Assembly: GCF_003086295.3 (NCBI RefSeq)
Contig: NC_092047.1
Span: 119,728,949 to 119,792,948 of the forward strand
Direction: 5' to 3'
Length of the DNA: 64,000 nucleotides
From: Arachis hypogaea
Taxonomy: Eukaryota; Streptophyta; Magnoliopsida; Fabales; Fabaceae
A program made the translations under genes and the position numbers. Shown here piece by piece: positions 45,581 through 57,654 of this stretch. Below the pieces are notes generated by a model that made no database searches, was not told the origin of the DNA, and saw nothing but the letters and a program-made list of their open reading frames with translations. How positions within the stretch are numbered: the stretch's first letter is position 1; every line of letters begins with the position of its first letter.

Positions 45581-48546
45581 TTTATTTTAGCAGCTGAGGT
45601 ATTCACAATCCAAATGGAGGCGGCTAAAGCAAAAGGAAATATAACAGGTCTAAAGATAGCTCCAACAGCTCCGGCACTCACTCACTTGCTGTTCGCAGAT
45701 GATTGCATCATATTTGCAAAGGCGAATGAGGAGGAGATATATCAGATTATAACTGTGCTCAACGAATACACGGAGGCATCCGGACAAAGGATCAACATGA
45801 ATAAGTCAGGAATTTCCTTTGGTAGCCAAGTGCCGATACAAACGAGGGTCAACATTGAAGAAATTTTAGGAATGAAAACATGGGACACGCCAGGGAAATA
45901 CTTGGGGTTACCAGCCATATGGGGAAGATCTCACAACAAAGCTTTAGCATGGATTGAAGAGAAGATCATGAATAAACTAGAGGGTTGGAAGGAAAGATTG
46001 TTGAACCAAGCAGGCAAAGAAACACTAATAAAGTCAGTAATTCAGGCAATGCCATCATACATCATGAATGTCATAAAGCTTCCTAAGAGTTTTTGTAGAA
46101 GAATCTGCGCAAAAGTTGCTAAATTCTGGTGGGCAGCATCGGGGAAGGAACGGGGCATCCATTGGAAGAAATGGGACAGCATTACTGATAGTAAAGGTGA
46201 AGGGGGTTTGGGGTTTAAAGACCTTGAAAAACAGAATACAGCCTACCTTGCAAAACAAGCATGGAGAGCATTAAAGAACCCGAATGCAATTTGGGTAAAA
46301 ATCTTGAAATCGATATATTTCCCGGACGGCAACTTCTGGACAGCGACGAGTAGAAAGGGCGCATCATGGGTCTGGAGAAGCATTTTACATGGAAGAGAGC
46401 TATTAAAGGAAGGGGCAAAGTGGAGTATAGGAGATGGATCCAAAGTTAGCATCTGGAGGGATAATTGGATCGCAGGGAGGAGCGGGCCTCTCAGCAAAAA
46501 TAGTACAGATAACTCGAGGGTCAGGGATCTCATTGTAAATGGGGAAGGATGGAACAAACGGAAGATTGAAAGTGAATTCTCCCAAGAAATCAGTAAAGAG
46601 ATTCTCAGCACCCCGGTTAGTGTAATGAACAAAGAAGACAACCTATATTGGCCATGGAGGGAGGATGGAATTTACTCAGTTAGAACGGGATATTACGTGG
46701 CAAGAAAGGCAGAGCAGAACATGAAACACAGGGGTCCATCAACAAGTGATAATAAAAAGGAGATATGGAAGGAGGTGTGGAGGATGGAAGTCCCGCAGAA
46801 GATCAAAATGTTCCTTTGGAGAGCGTGTCATGATATATTACCAGTAGGTTCGAACTTATATAAGAGGAAGCTGGTACCAGATCCAGTTTGTCAGATATGC
46901 TTAAGAAGTGCAGAGACAGCAGAACACGCATTACTACTATGTGATTGGGCTAGGGCGACATGGTTCGGTGCGGAATGTCAGTGTACTCCAACAGCTATGA
47001 CAGTTAGCTCAATCGGGAATTGGATAGTTGAATGCATAAAGAAGTTGAGAGCAGCAGGGGGAGAGGACCAGGAAAGGAGAATAAGCAAGCTGGGATTTCT
47101 AATGTGGGAGATATGGAAAACAAGGAACAACAAGCTATTCCAAAAACAGGATGTAAATCCTACATGGACTATTTACAAGGCAGCAGCACTAGAGGCAATA
47201 TATTGGAAGCTAGCAGAAAAGCAGCAAACACAAAAAATAGAAGCAAAAAGGAACAATACCAACCTGGTGAAATGGAGACCCCCTCCTGCAAACTGGCTGA
47301 AAGCAAATGTTGATGCAGCTTTTCGGAAGGAGACCGGAACGGGGGCAATAGCTGTGGTTATCAGAGACTACAAAGGAAAAATTATATTAGGTTTTACAGG
47401 AAAGATTCAAGCTAAATCTAGTATTGTGGCAGAAGCTCAGGCAATAAGGCAAGCGCTAATTATTGTAAACAACCTACAAATGGGCAGAACTCTAGTAGAA
47501 TCGGATAATTTGAAGCTAATTCAATCAATTAAATCTAAGACAGATTTAGGGGAGGCTATGGCTATAATCCAGGATATTCAAATTTTGATGGAGAGTTTAC
47601 CTGAGAAAGGTATAACTTGGACCCCCAGAAATGGAAATTGTCTAGCAGATGCAGTAGCTAAAGCAGCAGAAGCAGGAACATTACAAGCGAATTGGAGCTT
47701 TAAACCACCTGCTGACATACAAGGCATCATAAAAAAAGAGATTCAAATGTGAAGTCAGAATCACAAAGCAGTAAGGAAGATTGAATTTAGGCGAAGTGAA
47801 GTTTGAACCTGTTAATGGAGCAAGTATGACAGATTTCAACCAGATCATCAACGATCTGAGACAGAAGATCCACATGCAACCCAAGACGACGCTGTTACGG
47901 AGTATATGTTACGAGATCATGAGGCAGAGAAAGACAAAGGCGGCAGTGATCTATGGAGACCAAGGAATCCAGGTTTAGGGTAAGGAAAGTGGCGACGCTG
48001 AGATACCACTTGAAACTCCAAAAGGAATTGATGTGGGGAAATTTGAATGCCTTCATCTGCTGAGGGGAAGAAGAGCAATCGATCCCGTTCCTGCCACGGG
48101 GACAAGGCAGAACGAAAGTGGCTCAGCTTGGTAAATCTCCCGCGAAAGTGGCTCAGGGTGCACCAGTAACCATGCACCGGTCAGTTTAGCTCCTTGGAGA
48201 CCTGAGGAAGACAATCATTGACAAGGAAAGGCCAGCATCGAGCTTCTCACAATAATTGACTGGGAGAGTTACAAGAGGGATAATGGGGAGCGGTTGCTGA
48301 TGCCTGGTCGCTTCGGCGGAGACAAGGTGGACTGACGGCACTTCGGAAGGGTGGTCAGCAACATGCAGAAGCCTGCTCGTCTAGTTGCAGAGCAGAAATC
48401 ACGAAGGAGAAAGAGGCAAGGGTGGGTTTCAGTTAGGTATTAGGGATCGGGTCAGAGAGTTAACGGGTCGGTTTGGGTAGGGCATGGATCTCTGTAATGG
48501 ATCCGGGCTGGTCTGTTGGCCTGGGTCCCGTCCAAAAAAAAAAAAA
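45581..48546 (+). mobile_element. 5'-truncated LINE (L1-type), ~2.97 kb
   Basis: The insert is bounded by a perfect 15-bp target duplication (45566-45580 and 48547-48561) and ends in about 13 A residues at 48534-48546. It begins inside the reverse-transcriptase domain, so ORF1, the endonuclease and most of the RT are missing. An ~800-bp GC-richer 3' UTR follows the ORF2 stop. Short perfect duplications and an undamaged frame point to a fairly young insertion. Confidence 0.92.
45589..47752 (+). pseudogene. LINE ORF2 C-terminal part (partial RT, zinc-binding RT domain, RNase H)
   Basis: One open frame from the truncation point to the stop at 47750-47752, about 720 residues of element sequence. 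From the N-terminus: AAEVFTIQMEAA, then LLFADDCIIFA with the catalytic FADD form of the YxDD motif, then KYLGLP, GLGFKDLEKQNTAYLAKQAW, WKEVWRMEVPQKIKMFLWRA, CQICLRSAETAEHALLLCDWA (zf-RVT) and a C-terminal RNase H domain (NVDAAFRKETGTGAIAVVIR, VAEAQAIRQAL, ESDNLKLI, NGNCLADAVAKAA). The frame runs upstream by chance through host DNA to 45365. As the RT core is largely missing it cannot mobilise itself; no canonical start exists. Confidence 0.92.
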
Positions 48547-48561
48547 TTTAATTTATACTTG
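48547..48561. repeat. 3' target-site duplication of the LINE
   Basis: tttaatttatacttg, immediately after the poly-A tail. Matches 45566-45580. Confidence 0.9.
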
Positions 48562-49248
48562 CAGCATCTATTAATCAGTAATAAATTTTTAAATAAAATT
48601 TAAATTTATAATAAATTAATTACTGATTTATTAAATTAAAAATATTATAAAAATAAAAAATATTTTTTTAATTATTTATAATATCTTTTAATCTAATAGG
48701 CCGAAAAAATATATTTTCTTTTATTACTTGCAAATACTTTTACTAAAAAAAAATTGCCTTAATTAGTGATCTCGAATAATGAGTTAGAGTTATAAAAAAA
48801 ACGAAAAACCTCAATAAATTCCTACCATTTCAGTTAGTTTAGATTGAGTTAATTAGACTTCTAATAATATTCTTTGTGTTAAACACAAAAGTGAAATTAT
48901 ATCTAGTAGAATAATATTTTTGTGATTTCATATGAAGTAGAATATTACTCTTACTATATATAAGAACATCCCTATTATTGGTGAAAGCTATTACCATGAT
49001 TAGATTGACAATTAGATGTCAACGAAAAATGTTGGGGATATCCAAAAAGGTAAATATTTAGAGAGAAAAAGTAACTACACAAAGTGGTGAATAATGAATC
49101 TTAAATACTAACAATAAAGAGCATGTCAACAAAGAAAACTTAAAATCTAAGCCATTTATTATAAGCTACTAACACTGAATAAAAGGATTCAATTTGAATG
49201 AATGAAAAAAGAATAATAGATAAAAAATAAAATAATTGACTAATAAAT
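48562..49248. other. AT-rich spacer, ankyrin upstream flank and ZAT 3' flank
   Basis: Continues the pre-insertion sequence of 45580. I see no gene. Confidence 0.5.
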
Positions 49249-50133
49249 TCAGTAATGACAATCCACCAAAGAAGGTGCAGAAGAAGAGAAGACAATAACT
49301 TTCTCCCTTATTTGAAATGGGAACTTAGATGATTCTCTTTGATCATGATCTTCCGGTGATGCTGGAAGATTCAAATCCAGCTTCAAAAAATGATTCCTTG
49401 GTTTCTTGTTTTTGTCACCTTCATCAAAATTTCTATGCCTTCTCATATGACCCCCTAATGCTTGGCCGGATGAGAATCCAGCACCACAAATAGAACATTC
49501 ATGTAGCTTGCATTTTCTACTATTATTAGCACTATTATTATTAGTACTAATTCTTTTTGTTATTATTGTGGTATTTGATGATGATACTTGCAACGAGAGC
49601 ATGGTGCTTGTTGTTTTTGTTGTTGTTGTTGTTGTGTTGAGGTCCTCTAATTCATGATCATGGTCATAAGCATTATTATTATTTCTCTTTGATTTGTTGT
49701 TTGGTAATAATAATTTCTTGTGGCTAGCTCTATGTCCACCAAGTGCTTGAGATGAAGGGAATGATTTGTTACACGTCTTGCATTGGTAGATATTCTTTTT
49801 CTCATGATGATCATCATGATGTGATGATGGTGCTGATGATGATGATGATGCTTTATTATGATGATGATGATGGTGGTGGTGTCCTTGTGCCAATAGAATG
49901 AGACAATAAGCCATGTTTTCATCATCTAATGTTGTGCTAGTAGTTGCACTATTACTAGTAGTTGGTGGTGGCATCATCATCATGTTGTTGTTGTTTCTTT
50001 TGAGGATGATTGGTGCAAATTCAAGTGGTGGTGGTGGTGATGGCGAAGGCGAATAAGGCGGCCGCGGCCGCTTGCTTCGTTTGCCTTTAACAAGAAGTTG
50101 ATGTTGTTGTTCCTCTAATTGAACCTCCTCCAT
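49249..50133 (-). CDS. ZAT-type C2H2 zinc-finger transcriptional repressor
   Basis: A single-exon 294-aa protein, as usual for C1-2i zinc-finger genes. In order: a basic B-box nuclear signal [11 protein letters not shown] (~17-27), an L-box-like [13 protein letters not shown], an eight-His run, finger 1 [23 protein letters not shown], an Asn/Thr-rich linker, finger 2 [23 protein letters not shown], and the EAR repression motif LDLNLP. Both fingers have the plant QALGGH helix. The arrangement most resembles the Arabidopsis ZAT5 group; these are usually stress- or defence-inducible nuclear repressors. The start (50131-50133) gives [14 protein letters not shown]. Low-complexity His, Asn, Ser and Thr runs arise from CAT/AAT/ACA triplet repeats and are probably length-variable. 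Confidence 0.95.
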   Translation of the reverse strand: MEEVQLEEQQHQLLVKGKRSKRPRPPYSPSPSPPPPLEFAPIILKRNNNNMMMMPPPTTSNSATTSTTLDDENMAYCLILLAQGHHHHHHHHNKASSSSSAPSSHHDDHHEKKNIYQCKTCNKSFPSSQALGGHRASHKKLLLPNNKSKRNNNNAYDHDHELEDLNTTTTTTKTTSTMLSLQVSSSNTTIITKRISTNNNSANNSRKCKLHECSICGAGFSSGQALGGHMRRHRNFDEGDKNKKPRNHFLKLDLNLPASPEDHDQRESSKFPFQIREKVIVFSSSAPSLVDCHY

Positions 50134-50392
50134 CTTGTTGATGTGTGAAACTTGTTGTATAGTGAGTGATCACACAAATATTAATTATATTTGAAGAAGA
50201 ATAAGAAGAAGAATAGGAGAAAGAGGGTGTTGGTGTTGTTGAATATGGAAGAGAGAGTGGGATGTTAATAAATATATGGAAGCTAAGGGTTTCAAGTTTG
50301 AAGTAGTGGATGCAAATTGCATGAGAATAAAGAATAAACCCTGGTTTTAGCTTTGCCAAACTTGCTTTTCCAACCTTGCAAGTTATATATAT

Positions 50393-50402
50393 AGAAAATA
50401 GT
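50393..50402 (-). promoter_or_regulatory. TATA box of the ZAT gene
   Basis: On the minus strand TATATATAA about 260 bp upstream of the start codon, which implies a leader of about 230 nt. Confidence 0.45.
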
Positions 50403-50511
50403 GTGTCTTATACAGTTGTGTTAATAATTGTATGTGTAGTGTGTATAAGGGAATAGAAACCTAGCTTGCACTATTTTTATAGGGTAAATTTAGTTACATA
50501 CATCACATGGC

Positions 50512-50896
50512 TGCGTTTGTTTACGAGAACAGGATAGGATAAGACATTGATAAATAGAGATACAAAATTTTGTGTTCTTATATTTTGTTTGGTGATAAAC
50601 TAGAACAAATTATGAAAATCTAATTTATTCTCATTTTTTTCATTCTAAAAATTTGAGATGAAAAATATAATAATAAAAAAATATAATTATAAAAAATTAA
50701 CAAAAATAATAAAAAAATGAAAAATAAGTTGTGTCTCTTGTTAGTGTCTCCGTGTCCTTCCTATTATGATGGACACAAAATACACTAATTCAATATTTCT
50801 GGACACACTGTTTCTATTCATATCTCCTCTGTCAAATATGATTTTGTGTCTTTGTGTCGTCCATATCTCAGTGTCCTGTCTCTGTAAACAAACGCA
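50512..50896. mobile_element. MITE in the ZAT upstream region
   Basis: The 13-bp perfect terminal inverted repeat TGCGTTTGTTTAC / GTAAACAAACGCA bounds 385 bp. Sub-terminal 'acaggataggataagacattgataaatagagatac' and 'cgtccatatctcagtgtcctgtctct' are also complementary. The element lies about 380 bp upstream of the ZAT start. Confidence 0.8.
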
Positions 50897-52590
50897 ACAT
50901 ATATACACTTGAATTTAATTGGTAGGTGTCCAAAAAGAAAAGGATTATTAAATTTGATGAGTATGTGTGAGAATTTTGTTAAGTAAAATTATACTGAGAT
51001 TCGGTTGGTTTTTGAAGCAAACTTGTTACTTTTCCTCTAAGGTACTATCTACTATTTTGAAGAGTTGGTTTTGCAAGCCTGGAACCACGGAATATTCAAC
51101 TTCCTAATAAAATTAAACCTTTTTTTTTTAATGTTCATTTACTAATTTTTATCTAGTTTAATTTGGTTTTGCTTTTCTTGCTGGTTTTATTTTTCATCAC
51201 TAAATTTTAACTAACTTGGCTTGTGGTACCAAGCTAGCTAGCTAGCTAGCTATTAGTTAGTACAGCTTAATTTGATTAATTTTGGACCCAATCCAATTAA
51301 CAATTAACAAAGTCCAAGTGTGGAAACTATGGGTTGGACATGATCCTTATGACTTGTGACATGAGATTATGTTGTATTATTAATTATAGTTATAGTAGCT
51401 ATGTTAATTAAATATTATAAATAGAGTGCTAGTGGTTATGTTCATATAGTTCACACACTTGCTATAATGAGGGAATTCATGTGAAGTTGACCCAACTACT
51501 TATATATTTTGCAAATTATATTCACATTTTAATTTTAATTGGACAAAACTCCAACAATTGCGCCGCATATACATCACCAATTGATTTGATTCATGATTCA
51601 TATATCATATAGTCTTATTATTGTTCCCAATCATTTGGTGTTGGTAAAAAGCACATTTTATGTGCTGAAAATTTGATTAATATAAGTCTTTACTATTATC
51701 TATTACATTTTTTTCTTCTTATGAAATCAAATTACCCATATTCATATGGAAAAAGTTTTTTTTTAATGAAAAAAGTTGTAAAATAATAAATAAAAAATTA
51801 ATTATCATTCATTTTTATAACTTTATTATTATAGGTAAATTTTACTATTTTAATTCAAAATAACATTTTTGGGTATCTAGTAGCTCAAAGATGATTTGAA
51901 ACTTTTTTTTTTTTTACTAATTTTAATTTTTCATTTTAGAGTAACTTGACCCATTAGTATAAATAAATATACATAATAAGTTAAGTAGCAAACCGTGTTG
52001 AAGTTGTGGCAAAGCTATAAGCCTAATAACAATGGAATAACCAGCCATATTATTAAAAGAAATAATTTGTTAAACAAGGAACCAACAATAATAATAATTA
52101 ATTCAAGAAAATACAATAAAAAAAAAGCTGGGGAATATGGGTATGTATCTATATATTGATGCATCATGCATGGGTTTTAGGGTTCCATAGTGGCATAATA
52201 TAATATATAGAATATAGTAATATAGAGTACATAGAGCATGCAAATAAAAAAGATCATTGGATAGAAAATGAGAGATTCTTAGCGTAAGGAATTTATTAAG
52301 TTATATGAATGGAGAGGTTGTGAGGGGCGCGTATTAGTGTCTCAAAGAAAAGTATCAACCTCTTCACTGCTAGCTTTAATTTTTTTTTCTTCTTTTTTTG
52401 TTGTTGAATATATAATTTAGACACTTGAAAAATTATGTGCAAATAAATATTTGGTAGTTTTAATTCCATTATTAACAGTAAATATGATTAGGAAGTCATG
52501 TCAATTATTGGTTAGATTCAAAAGAAGGGTGATGAAGAGTTATATATTAAGATACATGAGAACAATAGTTTGCAAAGAATTAACAACGTT

Positions 52591-52662
52591 GTGGCTGTAG
52601 TTTAGTGGTAAGAATTCCACGTTGTGGCCGTGGAGACCTGGGCTCGAATCCCAGCAGCCACA
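52591..52662 (+). tRNA. tRNA-His (GTG)
   Basis: 72 nt fold into a cloverleaf: the acceptor stem GTGGCTG/CAGCCAC; D arm with the A box TAGTTTAGTGG; anticodon stem CCACG/CGTGG around the loop TTGTGGC with anticodon GTG; and T arm with GGCTCGAATCC (TTCGA-type B box). There is no intron and CCA is not encoded. T-rich sequence follows directly. Nuclear tRNA-His; G-1 is added after transcription. Confidence 0.95.
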
Positions 52663-52672
52663 TTTTCATTTT

Positions 52673-53014
52673 GTAATAGAGTCTAGTAACTATTTAAATT
52701 ATTATATTTATAATTATATTTATAACATGTTTAATTTATTATACATTTATATATTATTCATGTATTATTATTATTTAATAAATATTTTATATTTAAAATG
52801 TTATTTATTATTTATTTTAATTAACCTATAATTTTATTTTTATGTAATAGAATCTAGTAACTATTTAAATTATTATATTTATAATTATATTTATAACATG
52901 TTTAATTTATTATACATTTATATATTATTCATGTATTATTATTATTTAATAAATATTTTATATTTAAAATGTTATTTATTATTTATTTTAATTAACCTAT
53001 AATTTTATTTTTAT
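52673..53014. repeat. 171-bp tandem duplication downstream of tRNA-His
   Basis: 52673-52843 and 52844-53014 both begin gtaatagaRtctagtaac and run through the same AT-rich text to attttatttttatg. I see a single difference (gag against gaa), so the duplication is recent. Confidence 0.9.
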
Positions 53015-53099
53015 GTTATGTTATCGTTGGTTTTTGAAGATATTATTAAGATTTGTTATGTCATTGTTAATTATTTAAAATTTGATATTGAGACTTGTT

Positions 53100-53292
53100 A
53101 TATGTATTTAATTTTTTTAATTTACAAAATCGCAAATCCAATCCAATCCAAATTGCTTGAAATTGGATCGGATCGGATCGGATTTTTTTAAAAACATCAT
53201 CCAATCCAAACCGCACCGCAAGTAAAATTAGTATTCGGATCGGATGAGTTTTTTACTCAAAATCGATCCAAACCGCACCGCAAACACCCCTA
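53100..53292. mobile_element. hAT-like terminal fragment
   Basis: Rich in aatccaatcca, ggatcggatcgg and aaaccgcaccgca motifs that I associate with hAT MITE ends. The right terminus ...CGCAAACACCCCTA is followed by ctagtaac, an 8-bp word also found at 52683-52690 and 52854-52861, compatible with a hAT 8-bp target duplication. The left terminus is not evident. Confidence 0.45.
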
Positions 53293-53319
53293 CTAGTAAC
53301 TATACTCACCAAAAAAAAA

Positions 53320-54770
53320 AAGAATTTAGCAAGAGAAAGTCTTCATAAACACAGTATTTTTAAGATGATTTTGCCTTCTAAAAAAATCCTTTCTTTTTTC
53401 ACTAACCTTCAATTTCCAACCTTACAAAATATTATAAAATCATCCTTTTGTCAATAAATAATAATTTTAAGACGATTTTGCCTTCTAAAAAAATCCTTTC
53501 CTCCCCCACTAATCCTCAACTCCCATTCTGACTTCATCATCATAACCAAGCTTCTTTCTCTCTCTCTTTCTTTCAGTATCCTTCTCTTCCTCATCACTAA
53601 CTCCTAACTCCTAATTCCCTTCATCATTATAACCGAATCTCTTTCTCTCTCTCTTTATCCCAAACTCTTACTCTCCCTCACCACTAACCCTATTCATCTT
53701 CTTATCATCACCATCACCATCACCATTATCATAGAAACAAAGATTGAATCATACACAAATTAAAGAATCACAAAATGAAGAGACTTCATCTAATAGAAGC
53801 TTTTTCAAAAGCTTGAACCATAGGCGATCATTGCTACTGTCGGAGGAGGAGCCGCAACAGATGGTGGCGGCATTGCGAACGACGCGGTGGAGGAGGGAGA
53901 CGTCGATGAGTTGTTACCGATCCAGTCTTCATTCTGCCTAAAAATGCGGTAGCTGTCGAAAACAGTTCCACGGTGGAATTAATTGGAAGCGTTTTTTGAA
54001 AATAATGTTACGAGATTAAGAAATGAGGGATCGACTCTGGAAGGGGGCTGTTACGAACAGAAAGGGGATGCCAATAGAGGAAAAAACGAAAAGATTTTGA
54101 CTAAGGCATGGTACTGTTTGTGGATTTCAATTTGTTATTCATTCTTTTATTTTTTTAATTTTTTTTATTCTGTATATTTTTCTTTGATTTACTTTCTTTT
54201 TGTCTGTGTTGTTATTGTTGATTTTGGACAGAGTTAAGGTTAGACTTGTGATGACTTTATTGCAGTAAAAAAAGAAATGGTTAAGGCAGTGGTGTGATGG
54301 AGGTGGGATGAGTGTTGATGGTGGAAAGTAAATGGCAGAGACAAAAAATGAAAGGAGAAGACACTATGGCTCTCTTTCTCTCTTCTTCGTTCTTCCTTTT
54401 TTTCATTTTTTTTAATTTTTGAAGAACATATGCATGAGTTCTTTCTTTTTAATTTTTTTTAATTTATGTTGTTGCTGGATTGTTAATTTATTTCATGATT
54501 AGATTTATGTGTAACGATGGTGATTATGATGAGACAGATTTATTTTGTTGTTATGGTGGTTCATGGTGATGATGATGAGGCAGTGGTGAAGGTAGAGAGA
54601 ATTCTTTATTTTTGTTCAAGGATAAAATTATCTAAAAAATATTGTTTATGAATAAAAGGATGATTTTATAACGTTTTGTAACGTTGAGGATAATTTTAAT
54701 AACAAAAAAAGGATGGGGACAATTTTGATTTTCATCCTCCCAGACCTTAAAGACGAAAAAAGTATTTAAC
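53320..54770. mobile_element. ~1.45-kb inverted-repeat element (possible non-autonomous MULE)
   Basis: Left text acaaaatattataaaatcatccttttg (~53425) and attttaagacgattttgcc (~53465) match, inverted, to aaggatgattttataacgttttgt (~54655) and aaggataaaattatctaaa (~54620). The 53700-54600 interior includes coding-like GC-richer sequence without an intact recognisable domain. Similar elements are common in this genome type. Confidence 0.45.
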
Positions 54771-55430
54771 CCTTATTTTAATTGGAGAAGCCATGGCGTT
54801 ATTGGAGGTGGGTGACAGCACTGCTAGGGTTGCTAGAGGGAGGGTCATGGCACTGTTGGGGCTAGGGGGGGGGGGGAAAGGGGGTCCGGCGCTACTAGGG
54901 TTTGGTAGTGGATAAGAGATGGTTAAACTTTGAAATTGAAGGGTAAAAATTTTTTGTTACTAAAATTTAGGAGGTGTTTCTTATTTTTTAATCCACTGTG
55001 AGCTAGTAAATCAGTCAATTAAACACATTGTTAAGATTTTTTATTATTTTTTAGTGGACTTCTTTTAGCAAATATGTCAAATTTGATGTAAATAAATTAT
55101 GTTTTATATTAAGTGAATTTTAGTTTTTCAATTATTATATTTTAGAGTATATCAATAAGATTTAGGATTTTAATAAATTTAAAATTTAAAATTTTGGATT
55201 TAAATTTCAAATGTGTCGTATTTCTTATTTTTTTTTTCGAAACGTATTAGTATTCATAATTCATCAAATAACATCTTTTTGCAATATCTTGTTATGTATT
55301 ATATATTAATAATAAAATAGGAAAAAAATTCTACAAGTAATGTATTGAATGATTAATCCCTTGAATACAACAGTAATTATATATATGCCAACATGAACAA
55401 TAGTTTATACAAATCAATTACGTAGTGAAT
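54771..55430. other. Spacer before the carbonic anhydrase gene
   Basis: Contains a poly-G run of about 13 near 54867 and AT-rich sequence including the carbonic anhydrase 3' UTR. I see no gene. Confidence 0.5.
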
Positions 55431-57475
55431 CTATTCCTTGCGTTTTGGGTTATAAAATTGGATTCCTCTTCCATTCAGTGGCTGTGTAGGTCTGGCATTC
55501 TTCTCTGCATGCTGCCATAAAAAGAGCATATAAAAAAATATTATAATCATAAAAAAATATAAAGTAATACACTTAATTAAACTATTTAATTTATTTATTT
55601 ATTTATTGGTTGGGTTGCATTAATAGTGCAATAAGAATACTTACATCATGGACTGCCTCTCTTAGTAAATTGATTTGCTCCCTAGACACAGTTCCTACCT
55701 AATAATCATGGAAATAAATAAGTGTTCAAATTAATCACATGATAAAGAATCATATAATAATGTCAATCATAGGGTTTTGATGAATAATTAATGGTACCTT
55801 TTTGTTAATGGTCCAAATGACACCTTCAGTACAAGGAGGAACAGTGAGGGAACCCATGTATCTGTAATATTTCTTGCCACCAAATTTGATATCTGAAGGA
55901 TCAAACACTCCTATGTTCTTTTCTTCTTCTTTATCCACTAAGGATTTTATGTAATTTGACAACTACAAATAATAGTTTCAACCACATTTAATTAATCAAA
56001 ATCAATTTCAATTTTTTATTTAATAAAATATAGACAAGATTCACAAGAAAAGTTTTTTTTTTTTTCTGGATCAAGAGCAATTATTTTGTGTTGACTTACC
56101 TTAGAAAGTATAGGGTTGGGCCTTCCAATCTTGAACAGAAGCCCAACAACAGCAACCTTGGTCTTTCCATTTGACTCTGGGCTTTCATGAACCATGTGAA
56201 GCTCCATGTCATACCTAAAATTTCCATGACCAAAAAAAAAAATCTAATATGTTAATTAAAGAAAAAAAAAAGAATAGTTTCTTTTTAATATTTTTTGACA
56301 AAAAATATTTAGACAAAATAAGAGTGACCGGTCCTGATAATTATTTCGAAAGGATTACGAGATTTTTGACAAAAAAAATATCCAGCCTGGTCTCTAATCT
56401 TTTTTTTGGAATTAATTAGTCCTTGTGCCAATAAAAAACAACATTAATTTTTTTTATACAGGATCTAATCAGTCTCATAAAAGTAAAGCTCAAAAATTAT
56501 GTTGGATATTTTTTTGTCAATGACTTCATTGTTTTTCGAGATAATTGTCAAAAGCCGTTTAAAATTTTTTCTCAACAAAATAATATATAAGTAAATAAAG
56601 ATTTTTCGAGAAGAAATATTGAACCTTCTGCCATTGATGGTGTGTTCTGAAGGTGAGTGCCAATGACATTGTTTTAGAAATAATTGAGTGCCATTGATGT
56701 CTATTGACCCTGCATCTCCAATCCATCTCAGCTGCACCATAAACAAACATTTTAGATCTTAATCAAGCTTATTATTAGCTGTGTCCAACTGTTTATATTA
56801 TCAATAACCATCATATTCAATTACTAATAATTAATATATCTTAATATTAGATATTTTTTCTGTTTTTACAATATCTCCAAATCTTACAGATTGAAGACTA
56901 ATCTGTCATCGATTTGAACTCTATTTAAAAGTCTGACCAATAGATTGTTATATATACACGATGAAATTCGATCATTCGACACTTAGTTAAACAAACAAAT
57001 AAAAACAAAGAAGATTAAGATGAGTAACGATGATTAATTACCGAAATATCATGTCCTCTATTAACAAGAGTGGCATTGTGAGGTTTATAATTCTTCCTTA
57101 GAACTCCCAAGTTTGGAACCACAGTCACCCTTTTATTTGACAAATCAATGGGAGATTGCATTTCTCCATTCTTGCATGCTTCCCATTCTTTATTCAATTC
57201 ACCCCAATGTGAAGGACCCTTCTCACTCCCTTTTATGTAATCAAACTCTCTCTCATTCTCTACACAAACAAACACACATCATTAATTAATTAAAAATACA
57301 ACAACATCACTCAAATTATTTAGAAAAAACAAGTAATTTGGAGTTGATTGATATTGTGCTTACCAACTTCCTCCGCTGAAGTCCGAATTTTTGTTGAATG
57401 GATGAGAAAGACGGTTACTAGTATTAGCAAAATTCGTTGGGAAATTTTGATCCGGCTTTGGTGCTTCATCATCAT
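55431..57475 (-). CDS. Alpha-type carbonic anhydrase, secreted
   Basis: Seven exons on the minus strand: 57364-57475, 57042-57259, 56625-56731, 56100-56214, 55798-55962, 55645-55698, 55431-55511. Total 852 nt, 283 aa. The N-terminus (hydrophobic ILLILVTVFLIHS after a basic stretch) is a signal peptide. Zinc ligands are His133 and His135 (QCHWHSPSEH) and His152 (ELHMVHE). Other family marks are WGELNKEWEACKNGEMQSPIDL, the SEH glutamate, and SLTVPPCTEGVIWT, with the active-site Thr; the two cysteines can form the usual disulfide. Sequons at NAT and NGT fit a glycosylated secretory protein. It converts CO2 and water to bicarbonate and protons. It is closest in style to Arabidopsis ACA5-8, but I cannot assign an orthologue. 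Three consecutive ATGs begin the frame; I use the first. Confidence 0.93.
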
Positions 57476-57597
57476 GTTGATGAAGATTATTGGGACTAGC
57501 TAGAGAAAAAGAAAACTATGAATAAATTAATTAATTAATTAAAAGTAGATGATGGATTGATGAAAGAGGGTGATGATTCTCATAATGGAAGGAATGC

Positions 57598-57607
<10 letters not shown>

Positions 57608-57650
<43 letters not shown>
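57608..57650. repeat. (TA)n microsatellite upstream of carbonic anhydrase
   Basis: About 21 TA units, 130-175 bp upstream of the start codon, where the TATA element would be expected. Confidence 0.85.

Positions 57651-57654
<4 letters not shown>

Larger units (their letters stand above)
50134..52590. other. ZAT promoter region and spacer to tRNA-His
   Basis: It holds the ZAT TATA box, a 385-bp MITE (50512-50896), a short (GCTA)n tract near 51235 and AT-rich sequence. I see no gene. Confidence 0.5.

Noticed and set aside
45365..45590. The 795-aa open frame beginning at 45365 as one host gene
   Set aside because: Its first ~70 codons are the antisense of the ankyrin gene 5' region and flank; real protein similarity begins only inside the LINE.
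53744..54237. Host gene from the 65-aa and 84-aa frames
   Set aside because: Low-complexity, no domain, different frames and inside an inverted-repeat element.
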